Source: DASXKD01 sp963734725 (GTDB lineage Bacteria > Actinomycetota > Actinomycetes > Streptosporangiales > Streptosporangiaceae). From it: a stretch of 64,000 bases of DNA. The DNA lies in assembly GCA_963734725.1 (NCBI GenBank), contig CAVTIX010000009.1, positions 434,001 through 498,000 of the forward strand. The letters are read 5' to 3'. Made by a program: the position numbers and the translations under genes. Under the pieces are notes generated by a model. It was not told the origin of the DNA. It searched no databases and was given only the letters and a program-made list of their open reading frames with translations. Positions within the stretch are counted from its first letter, which is position 1. Each line of letters starts with the position of its first letter. Shown in pieces: positions 57,485 through 64,000 of the stretch.

Positions 57485-58267
57485 TCAGCGCACGCAGTGC
57501 CCCGCGGCGCGCAGCGCGGCTTTCACGTCGGCGATTTTCAGCTGGCCGAAGTGGAACACGCTCGCGGCCAGCACCGCGTCCGCGCCGGCGTTGACGGCCG
57601 GCGCGAAATGGGCCAGTTCCCCCGCGCCGCCGCTGGCGATGACCGGGACGGTCACCGCGGCCCGGACGGCGCTGATCATCTCCAGGTCGAAACCCGCCTT
57701 GGTGCCATCCGCGTCCATCGAGTTGAGCAGGATCTCCCCCACGCCGAAGCCGACGGCGCGGGCGGCCCACGCCACCGCATCGATGCCGGTGCCGCGGGCG
57801 CCGCCGTGCGTGGTGACCTCGAACCCGCTGGGCATCCCTCCGGGAGCGCCCGGCGCCCGGCGGGCGTCCACCGACAGGACCACGCACTGCGAGCCGAACC
57901 GCTGCGCCGACTCGGCCAGCAACTCCGGCCGGGCCACGGCCGCGGTGTTCAGCGACACCTTGTCCGCGCCCGCGCGGAGCAACCGGTCCACGTCCTGCGT
58001 GCTGCGCACGCCGCCGCCCACGGTGAGCGGGATGAACACCTGCTCGGCGGTGCGGCGCACCACCTCATGCGTGGTCTCCCGGCCGCGGCTGGAGGCGGTG
58101 ATGTCGAGGAAGACGAGTTCGTCGGCGCCCTGGGCATCGTAGGCGGCGGCCAATTCCACCGGGTCCCCCGCGTCCCGCAGCCCGGCGAAGTTGACCCCCT
58201 TGACCACGCGCCCGCCGTCCACGTCAAGGCATGGGATCACCCGGGTGGCAACGGTCACGCTCTCCAC
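57485..58267 (-). CDS. hisF: Imidazole glycerol phosphate synthase cyclase subunit
   Basis: 260 residues, a TIM barrel. It makes IGP and AICAR with ammonia from HisH. Catalytic aspartates are in VIPCLDVDGGRVVKG and VVLSVDARR. Phosphate sites are IPLTVGGGVRS and VIASGGAGEL. Start GTG 58267 has GGGAGG four bases upstream; GTG 58258 is possible. It is separated from the RidA gene by a 178-base gap filled with a hairpin repeat, unlike the overlaps elsewhere in the cluster. Confidence 0.96.
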   Translation of the reverse strand: MESVTVATRVIPCLDVDGGRVVKGVNFAGLRDAGDPVELAAAYDAQGADELVFLDITASSRGRETTHEVVRRTAEQVFIPLTVGGGVRSTQDVDRLLRAGADKVSLNTAAVARPELLAESAQRFGSQCVVLSVDARRAPGAPGGMPSGFEVTTHGGARGTGIDAVAWAARAVGFGVGEILLNSMDADGTKAGFDLEMISAVRAAVTVPVIASGGAGELAHFAPAVNAGADAVLAASVFHFGQLKIADVKAALRAAGHCVR

Positions 58268-58269
58268 GC

Positions 58270-58430
58270 GGCCTCCCTCGCGGGATGTCGTGCCGGAGGC
58301 GCGCCAGATAGCACCTCGCTGGCTTCGGGGGGCAGGGCGGTCTGGGCGTTTGCCCCCGGGAACGGCGGGGTCTCGCCGCCGGGAAGCCGCAGCGCGGAGC
58401 GATGCGGCGTTCGGCCCGGCGGCTGCGGCG
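58270..58430. repeat. his-operon repeat, copy 1 (before hisF)
   Basis: Shares with 60786-60980 a head (CTCGCGGGA, GTCGTGC, GGAGGCGCGC) and a compound hairpin at 58374-58422: outer stem GCCGCCGGG/CCCGGCGGC, inner stem GCCGCAGCGC/GCGATGCGGC with one mismatch and loop GGA. It occupies the gap between the RidA and hisF genes. Confidence 0.8.
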
Positions 58431-58445
58431 TCCCCACTGCGGGCA

Positions 58446-58838
58446 CTACGCCCCGACTCCCGGTTTGTAGGCGACGGCCTCCACCTCGATGAGCATCCTG
58501 GGATCCACGAGCGCGGCGACGGCGACCATCGACGTGGCGGGCATGGTCTCGCCGAACGCGTCGCCGTGCGCGAGGCCGTACTCCTCCCACCGGGAAATGT
58601 CGGCGACGAACATCCGGGTCCGCACCACGTCGGTCAGGCTCGCGCCGAGCCGTTCCAGCGCCTCCGCCACGTTGGCGATGCACTGCGTAGTCTGCGCCCG
58701 CGCGTCACCCTCGTGCACGAACACTCCGTCCGCCACCGAGGTGCAGCCGGACACGAACACGAAGTCGCCCGCCGCGACCGCCCTGCTGTATCCGACCACC
58801 GGCTCCCAGGTAGTCCGGGTTGAGACCTTGCGAGTCAC
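58446..58838 (-). CDS. RidA family protein
   Basis: 130 residues of the RidA/YjgF/Rid family. Motifs are GDFVFVSGCTSVADG, QTTQCIANVAEALERLGASLTDVVRTRMFVADI and the C-terminal IEVEAVAY. RidA proteins hydrolyse reactive enamine/imine intermediates; whether the deaminase arginine is kept here is uncertain (VRTRMFVADI holds candidate arginines). GTG 58838 overlaps the hisA stop (GTGA), so it is translated as part of the his operon. Confidence 0.92.
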   Translation of the reverse strand: MTRKVSTRTTWEPVVGYSRAVAAGDFVFVSGCTSVADGVFVHEGDARAQTTQCIANVAEALERLGASLTDVVRTRMFVADISRWEEYGLAHGDAFGETMPATSMVAVAALVDPRMLIEVEAVAYKPGVGA

Positions 58839-59557
58839 GACTTCACCGCCTCCAGCGCCTGTTCCAGGGTGAATGCTCCCGCGTACAGCGCCTTGCCGAC
58901 AATGGCCCCCTCAACCCCGAGCGGGGCCAGCGCGGCAAGCGCCCGCAGGTCGTCCAGGCTGGACACGCCACCGCTGGCGATCACCGGCCGGTCGGTGCGC
59001 GCGCACACCCGGCGCAGCAGGTCCAGGCTCGGCCCGGCCAGGGTGCCGTCCTTGGTGACGTCGGTGACCACGAACCGGCGGCAGCCGTCGCGGTCCAGCC
59101 GCGCCAGCGTCTCGTCCAGGTCGCCGCCGTCGCGGGTCCAGCCGCGCGCGGCGAGCGTGGCCCCCCGCACGTCGAGCCCGACGGCGACGCGTTCGGCATG
59201 CGCGGCGATGATGTCCCGCACCCATTCCGGGCGCTCCAGCGCGGCGGTGCCGACGTTCACCCGGGCGCAACCGGTGGCCAGCGCCGCGGTGAGGGAGGCG
59301 TCGTCCCGGATCCCGCCGGACAGTTCGACCGCGATGTCCAGCCGGCCGACCAGGCCGGCCAGCAGCGCCGCGTTCGATCCGCGGCCGAACGCGGCGTCGA
59401 GGTTGACCAGGTGGATCCATTCGGCCCCGGCCGCCTGCCAGGCCAGCGCCGCCGCCAGCGGGTCACCGTAGCCGGTCTCGGTGCCGGCGGCGCCCTGCAC
59501 TAGCCGCACCGCCTGGCCGTCGGCGACATCCACCGCGGGCAGCAGCGTGAAGCTCAT
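58835..59557 (-). CDS. priA: HisA/PriA isomerase (bifunctional HisA-TrpF expected)
   Basis: 240 residues. It isomerises ProFAR in histidine synthesis. Barrel motifs are LLPAVDVADGQAVRLVQG, VELSGGIRDD, VNVGTAALE, VGLDVRGATLAARGW, VVTDVTKDGT and VIASGGVSSLDDL. Actinobacterial homologues (PriA) also do the TrpF step, and no trpF is found beside trpCBA here. Dual function is inferred from the family. ATG 59557 overlaps the hisH stop. Confidence 0.94.
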   Translation of the reverse strand: MSFTLLPAVDVADGQAVRLVQGAAGTETGYGDPLAAALAWQAAGAEWIHLVNLDAAFGRGSNAALLAGLVGRLDIAVELSGGIRDDASLTAALATGCARVNVGTAALERPEWVRDIIAAHAERVAVGLDVRGATLAARGWTRDGGDLDETLARLDRDGCRRFVVTDVTKDGTLAGPSLDLLRRVCARTDRPVIASGGVSSLDDLRALAALAPLGVEGAIVGKALYAGAFTLEQALEAVKS

Positions 59558-60198
59558 GACAACGTTCCTAGCCAGTTGGCGAGCAGCGCCGCGCCGGCGT
59601 CACCGGACTTCTCGGGGTGGAACTGGGTGGCCATGAGCGGCCCGTTCTCGACGGCGGCGAGGAGCGGACCGCCGTGGCTGGCCCAGGTCAGCAGCGGCGG
59701 CGCCAGCCGCACATCCGGGCTGAGCGGCAGCGCCAGCGCGGCGTAGGAGTGGACGAAGTAGAACCGCTCGCCCGGCCCGATCCCGGCGAACAGCACCGAG
59801 CCGGCCGGCGCCTGCACGGTGTTCCAGCCCATGTGCGGCAGCACCGGCGCGGTCAGCCGCTCCACCGTGCCCGGCCACTGGCCGCACCCTTCGGTGTGCA
59901 CGCCGTGCTCGATGCCCTCGGCGAACATGATCTGCATTCCCACGCAGATCCCCAGGACGGGGCGCCCGCCGGCGAGCCGGCGGTCGATCACCTGCTCGCC
60001 ATGGACCTCGCGGAGGCCTGCCATGCACGCGGCGAAGGCGCCCACGCCCGGCACCACCAGGCCGTCGGCGGCAAGCGCGGCCTGCCGGTCCGCGGTCACC
60101 GCCACGTCCGCTCCGGCGCGGGCGAGGGCTCGTTCAGCAGAACGAAGGTTCCCGGAACCGTAGTCCAGCACCACGACCCGGGGACGTCTCAGGCTCAC
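59554..60198 (-). CDS. hisH: Imidazole glycerol phosphate synthase glutaminase subunit
   Basis: 214 residues, a class I glutamine amidotransferase supplying ammonia to HisF. VVVLDYGSGNLRSAERAL begins the domain. The nucleophile cysteine is in LGICVGMQIMFAEG and the His-Glu pair in ATQFHPEKSG. GTG 60198 overlaps the hisB stop (GTGA), and the gene overlaps hisA downstream. Confidence 0.96.
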   Translation of the reverse strand: MSLRRPRVVVLDYGSGNLRSAERALARAGADVAVTADRQAALAADGLVVPGVGAFAACMAGLREVHGEQVIDRRLAGGRPVLGICVGMQIMFAEGIEHGVHTEGCGQWPGTVERLTAPVLPHMGWNTVQAPAGSVLFAGIGPGERFYFVHSYAALALPLSPDVRLAPPLLTWASHGGPLLAAVENGPLMATQFHPEKSGDAGAALLANWLGTLS

Positions 60199-60782
60199 AA
60201 AACGCCTTTCGTGCTGGGCACGCCTGCCGAGCGGGGGTCCGGCGCCACGGCGGCGCGCAGCGCCCGGGCCACCGCCTTGAACTGGGCCTCGACCAGGTGA
60301 TGCGGGTTGCGGCCGGTGACCGACAGGTGCAGGCAGATGCCTGCCGTCGCGGTCAGGGACTCGAAGAAGTGCCTGGTGAGCGTGGTGTCGTAGGCGCCGA
60401 TCAGCGGGGCCATGCCGTCCGGCTCGTGGTGCACGAGATACGGGCGCCCGGACAGGTCCACCGCCGCCCGGGCCAGCGTCTCGTCCAGCGGGATCACGGC
60501 GTCTCCGAACCTGGTGATTCCCGCCTTGTCGCCCAGCGCCTCGCGCAGCGCCTGGCCGAGGGCCAGCGCCGTGTCCTCGACCGTGTGATGGGCGTCGATC
60601 TCGATGTCCCCTTCCGCCTGGACGGTCAGGTCGAGCAGGCCGTGCTTGGCAAGCTGGGCAAGCATGTGGTCGAAGAACGGCACGCCGGTGCGCACCGTGG
60701 ACGTGCCGACGCCATCGAGCCCCAGTTCGACCAGGATCTTTGTCTCCCTGGTCTCCCGCTCGACCCTGCCAATCCGCTGCAT
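60195..60782 (-). CDS. hisB: Imidazoleglycerol-phosphate dehydratase
   Basis: 195 residues, the monofunctional dehydratase. The metal-binding motifs are PFFDHMLAQLAKHG, EIDAHHTVEDTALALG and the second-half HFFESLTATAGICLHL and NPHHLVEAQFKAVARAL. ATG 60782 has AGGAAGG upstream, which belongs to the end of the hairpin repeat separating it from hisC. Confidence 0.96.
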   Translation of the reverse strand: MQRIGRVERETRETKILVELGLDGVGTSTVRTGVPFFDHMLAQLAKHGLLDLTVQAEGDIEIDAHHTVEDTALALGQALREALGDKAGITRFGDAVIPLDETLARAAVDLSGRPYLVHHEPDGMAPLIGAYDTTLTRHFFESLTATAGICLHLSVTGRNPHHLVEAQFKAVARALRAAVAPDPRSAGVPSTKGVL

Positions 60783-60785
60783 TTA

Positions 60786-60980
60786 TTGCCTTCCTCGCGG
60801 GACGTCGTGCTGGAGGCGCGCAGGACAGCAGCGCGCTTGGTCGTGCCGGAGGCGCGCAAAATGACGGGGCGGGAGGCACGGGGGCCCGGGGGTTGCCCCG
60901 GGCGCCAGCCGAGTCTCGCCGCCGGGGAGCCGCAGCGCGGAGCGCTGCGGCTCTCGGCCCGGCGGCTGCGGCGCCCGGGC
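60786..60980. repeat. his-operon repeat, copy 2 (between hisC and hisB)
   Basis: Same head and hairpin as at 58270-58430. The compound hairpin at 60918-60966 has a perfect 12-bp inner stem (GAGCCGCAGCGC/GCGCTGCGGCTC, loop GGA) inside an outer 9-bp stem. The head motif GTCGTGC-GGAGGCGCGC is itself repeated at about 60803 and 60840. It fills the 221-base hisC-hisB gap. Confidence 0.8.
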
Positions 60981-61003
60981 CAGCGTGGCCGGCTGAAGCT
61001 GCC

Positions 61004-63466
61004 TCATTCCAGATCTCCTGCCGCAATGGAGGCGTCCAGGACCTCGGTCAGGGCGTCGCAGAAGGCGGCCATCTCCGCCGGGGCGCCGATGCTCACCCGC
61101 AGCCAGCCGGGCGGGCCGACTTCGCGGACCAGCACGCCACGGCCCAGCAGGCCCTGCCAGATCGCGTGGGAGTCGCCGAACTCGCCGAACAGGACGAAGT
61201 TGGCATCCGAGTCCGCGGCGGCGAGCCCGCGCCCGCGCAGCCAGCCCACCAGGCCGTCTCGCTCGGCACGCAGGTCGGCCACGGTGGCGAGCAGCGCCGG
61301 GGCGTGGGCCAGCGCCGCCCGCGCCGTGGCCTGGGTTTGCGCGGAAAGGTGGTAGGGCAGCCGGACCAGCAGCAGCGCGTCGATCACGGCCGGGTCTGCG
61401 GCTAGGTATCCGACCCGCGCTCCGGCCAGCGCGAACGCCTTGGACATGGTCCTGGTGACCACTAGCCGCGGGTAGCGGGGCAGCAGGGCCAGCGCGGTGC
61501 CCGCGCCTTCCCTGGCGAACTCGGCGTACGCCTCGTCCACCACCACCATGCCCGAGGCAGCCTCGCACACCGCCTCGATCACGGCGAGCGGCAGCGCGGT
61601 GCCGGTCGGGTTGTTGGGCGAGGTGAGGAACACCAGGCCAGGCTGGTGTTCCCGGACCGCGGCGACGGTCCGGTCAGCGTCCAGGCCGAAGTCGGCGTCG
61701 CGGGCGCCGCGGACCCACTCGGTGCCGGTGGCCCGTGCGATCAGCGGGTGCATGGCGTAGGACGGCTCGAAGCCCAGCGCCGACCGGCCGGCGCCGCCGA
61801 AGACCTGTAGCAGCTGCTGGATGATCTCGTTGGAGCCGTTGGCCGCCCACACCTGCCGCGCGGTGAGCTCGTGTCCGAGGTAGGCGGCGAGGTCGGCGCG
61901 CAGGGCCATCGCGTCGCGGTCCGGGTAGCGGTTGAGCGAGCCCGCGGCCGCGGCGACGGCGTCGGTGATCTCCCGGACCAGCGCCGGGGGCGGCGGGTAG
62001 GGGTTCTCGTTGGTGTTGAGCCGCACCGGGACATCCAGTTGCGGCGCGCCGTACGGGGTGCGGCCGGCCAGGTCAGGCCGGATCGGCGGCCCGGCAACCG
62101 CCTGCCGGGCGCCCGCCTGCGCCGGGGCGGGCGCGCCGCCGTCCGCGGGCGCCTCCTGGCCATGCGGCACGCGGACCCGGACCGCGGCGACGTGGGCGGC
62201 GAGGTCCTCCGCCGCGCCGAGGGCGTCGATGTGCGGGGCCGCCGCCGCCAGGGCCGCCGCCGAGCACTCCACGACGTGGATGCCGCGCAGGAAGGCCAGC
62301 ACGGACAGCCCGGCGGTGTGCCGGGCGGTGCCGCCGGTGGGCAGGACGTGGTTGGAGCCGGCCAGGTAGTCGCCAAGCGAGACCGGAGCGTACGGGCCGA
62401 CGAAGACCGCGCCGGCGTTGCGGACCCGCGCGGCCAGGCCGGAGGCGTCCTCGGCCTGGATCTCCAGGTGCTCGGGCGCCCACGCGTCGGAGACCGCGAG
62501 CGCGGCCGCGGTGTCGTCCACCAGGACACAGGCAGACTGCCCGGTCAGCGCGGCCTGCACCGTGTCGCGGTGCCTGGCCGAGGCTACCTGCGCGGCCAGC
62601 TCGGCCTCGGTGCGCTCGGCGAGGGCGGGATCGGTGGTGATGAGCAGGCACGCGGCCAGCGGGCCGTGCTCGGCCTGGGCAACCAGGTCGGCCGCGAGGA
62701 ACCGCGGGCTGGCGGTGTGGTCGGCGATGATGGCGATCTCGGTCGGGCCGGCTTCGGCGTCCACGCCGACCGTGCCGGCCAGCAGCCGCTTGGCGGCGGT
62801 CACGTAGGCGTTGCCGGGGCCGGTGACCACGTCCACCGGTGCGCAGTCCGCGGTGCCGTAGGCGAACATGGCGACCGCCTGAGCGCCGCCGACCGCGTGG
62901 ACCTCGTCGATGCCGAGCATCGCGCAGGCGGCCAGGATGGCCGGGGCGGGCAGGCCGCCGCTGTCCTGCCGGGGCGGTGAGGCGACCGCGATCTGGCGGA
63001 CCCCGGCGACCTGAGCCGGGATTACGTTCATGATCACCGAGGAGGGCAGCGGCGCCAGGCCGCCCGGCACGTACACCCCGGCCCGGTCCACCGGGACGTA
63101 CCGCTCGGCGACCTGGGCACCGGCGCCGATCCGGGTCACGTGGCCGGTCGGCCGCTGCGCCTCGTGCACCGGCCGGACCCGGCGCGCCATTTCCTCCAGC
63201 GCCACCCGGAGCGTCGGGTCGAGCCCGGCCAGGGCATCGGCCAGCGCCTGCGCCGGAACCCGGCTGGCGGGCAGGTCCACCCCGTCGAAGACGGCGGTGT
63301 ACTCGCGCACCGCAGCGGCCCCGCGTTCCCGCACGTCCTCGCACACCGGCCGGATCTGCGCCAGGGCAACGCTGGTGTCCAGCGCCGCGCGGGGCAGGAC
63401 CCCGGCCAGTTTCTCCCTGGTCATCCCGGCCGCCGGCTGCCCGCGGAGATCGATAACTGAGAGCAC
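61004..63466 (-). CDS. hisDC: Histidinol dehydrogenase and histidinol-phosphate aminotransferase in one reading frame
   Basis: 820 codons without a stop. Residues 1 to about 433 are HisD: GRAGVYVPGGLAPLPSS, GPGNAYVTAAKR, the catalytic APEHLEIQ (E332, H333) and HTAGLSVLAFL. A 30-residue alanine- and glycine-rich linker follows. Residues about 463-820 are HisC: TPYGAPQLDVPVRLNTNENPYPP, YPDRDA, SPNNPTG, DEAYAEF and the PLP lysine in TRTMSKAFALAG (about 676). In relatives they are adjacent separate genes. No start codon or ribosome site for HisC is clear, so this is either a true fusion or a lost stop through an indel. Start GTG is four bases after the upstream gene. Confidence 0.9.
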   Translation of the reverse strand: MLSVIDLRGQPAAGMTREKLAGVLPRAALDTSVALAQIRPVCEDVRERGAAAVREYTAVFDGVDLPASRVPAQALADALAGLDPTLRVALEEMARRVRPVHEAQRPTGHVTRIGAGAQVAERYVPVDRAGVYVPGGLAPLPSSVIMNVIPAQVAGVRQIAVASPPRQDSGGLPAPAILAACAMLGIDEVHAVGGAQAVAMFAYGTADCAPVDVVTGPGNAYVTAAKRLLAGTVGVDAEAGPTEIAIIADHTASPRFLAADLVAQAEHGPLAACLLITTDPALAERTEAELAAQVASARHRDTVQAALTGQSACVLVDDTAAALAVSDAWAPEHLEIQAEDASGLAARVRNAGAVFVGPYAPVSLGDYLAGSNHVLPTGGTARHTAGLSVLAFLRGIHVVECSAAALAAAAPHIDALGAAEDLAAHVAAVRVRVPHGQEAPADGGAPAPAQAGARQAVAGPPIRPDLAGRTPYGAPQLDVPVRLNTNENPYPPPPALVREITDAVAAAAGSLNRYPDRDAMALRADLAAYLGHELTARQVWAANGSNEIIQQLLQVFGGAGRSALGFEPSYAMHPLIARATGTEWVRGARDADFGLDADRTVAAVREHQPGLVFLTSPNNPTGTALPLAVIEAVCEAASGMVVVDEAYAEFAREGAGTALALLPRYPRLVVTRTMSKAFALAGARVGYLAADPAVIDALLLVRLPYHLSAQTQATARAALAHAPALLATVADLRAERDGLVGWLRGRGLAAADSDANFVLFGEFGDSHAIWQGLLGRGVLVREVGPPGWLRVSIGAPAEMAAFCDALTEVLDASIAAGDLE

Positions 63467-63470
63467 CCGC

Positions 63471-64000
63471 TCAGTCTATGGAGCCCGCCCCTTCGCCCGC
63501 CGGGCCGTCCACATGCCGAGCAACGGGGGCCATCCGCCTGGTCCGGTGCCGGCCGGGCCTGGCCAGCAGTTCGAGGCCGCCGGCCACCATCCCGGCGGCC
63601 AGGGCCCACAACCCGAGCGCGCCGGTCGCGCCGAGCGTCAGCGAATCGCTCAACCGGGCGCCGACCGGCAGGGTGGCCAGCTGGTGCTGGAACGCGGCGA
63701 GCCCGGAGTGCTCCCCCACCCAGCGCGCCACGAACGCGGCCGCGAGCGCCCCGGCGAGCAGCCCGGCCATCGCCAGCGGCCCGTGCTTGCGCACGGCGAG
63801 CAGGTACCCGAGCGCCCCGGAGATCGCCCCGCCGGCCAGGCACACCAGGCAGTACGCGGCATCGGCCGCGATGAACGCGGTTGTCTCGGCGTTGACCAGC
63901 GCGGCCGTCCCGGGAGCGGTGATCACCAGCAGCGGGCGCGGCGCTACCGCCGCCCAGCCGAGCCCGGCGAGCACGCCGAGCGCCGCGGTCCCGGCCGCGG
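63471..64000 (-). CDS. DUF2567-like membrane protein (5' part outside the window)
   Basis: The visible 176 residues contain about four hydrophobic segments (TAFIAADAAYCLVCLAGGAISGALGYLLA; LAMAGLLAGALAAAFVARWVG; LGATGALGLWALAAGMVAGGLELL) and a basic, arginine-rich tail. The frame is open to the window edge, so the N-terminus is missing. The layout and its position ahead of hisD suggest a DUF2567-type protein, not certain. Its stop is four bases before the hisD start, so it may share the his transcript. Confidence 0.65.
   Translation of the reverse strand, partial: AAGTAALGVLAGLGWAAVAPRPLLVITAPGTAALVNAETTAFIAADAAYCLVCLAGGAISGALGYLLAVRKHGPLAMAGLLAGALAAAFVARWVGEHSGLAAFQHQLATLPVGARLSDSLTLGATGALGLWALAAGMVAGGLELLARPGRHRTRRMAPVARHVDGPAGEGAGSID

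Overview
The window is a GC-rich actinobacterial chromosome segment. It shows very high G+C at third codon positions, many GTG starts, 4-base ATGA/GTGA overlaps inside operons, several likely leaderless genes, and actinobacterial gene sets: scpA-scpB-rluB-aroH-tyrA-cmk-der, pyrG-NUDIX-xerD-parA, uvrB-coaE-rpsA-polA-pdtaR, gltBD, trpCBA and a his cluster with priA-type hisA. Gene content resembles Streptomyces and Mycobacterium core regions. The genus cannot be named from the sequence; a relative of Streptosporangiales or Streptomycetales is an inference.

Layout. 1-4.9 kb: a NarL-type two-component pair diverges from a three-gene ABC-2 exporter operon. 5-9.5 kb: DUF427 protein and the SbcCD nuclease. 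9.6-15.5 kb: small accessory genes (quinone oxidoreductase, YceI with a divergent MarR, PaiB-like protein, ArsR-GNAT fusion, Cys/Met-type PLP enzyme, membrane protein with a 12-histidine tail). 15.5-19.2 kb: GGDEF membrane protein, CtaG-like protein, aldo/keto reductase. 19.2-31 kb: a long minus-strand block running pyrG, NUDIX, ald, xerD, parA, a small regulator-like gene, scpA, scpB, rluB, aroH, tyrA, cmk, der (chromosome condensation and segregation, tyrosine, CTP and ribosome assembly). 31-40.8 kb: DMT-type permease, HAD phosphatase, uvrB, coaE, rpsA, polA. 40.8-44.9 kb: secreted aldose epimerase, PaaI thioesterase, a repeat-rich gap, the PdtaR-type ANTAR regulator and an unusual tRNA-Leu(CAA). 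44.9-50.9 kb: glutamate synthase. 51-57.4 kb: hisI-TIGR02234 protein-membrane protein-trpC-trpB-trpA, with a TIGR03085 protein and polyphosphate glucokinase on the other strand. 57.5-64 kb: hisD-hisC, hisB, hisH, hisA/priA, a RidA protein, hisF, preceded by a DUF2567-like protein cut by the window edge.

Four well-conserved genes (parA, xerD, polA, gltD) are each broken by what looks like one extra base, and hisD and hisC are joined in one frame. Several of these genes are normally essential or strongly conserved, so assembly indels are the simplest explanation, but this cannot be settled from the sequence alone.

The most interesting non-coding content is: two kinds of compound-hairpin repeat (one flanking uvrB, one filling the only two gaps of the his operon); two tandem arrays (about 30 bp and exactly 20 bp units) around the PaaI thioesterase; a 32-bp perfect palindrome; a likely transposon-end remnant before the TIGR03085 gene; and operator-like palindromes. 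I found no CRISPR array, prophage, integrase, transposase, rRNA or recognised riboswitch. No wholly new multi-gene system is evident.
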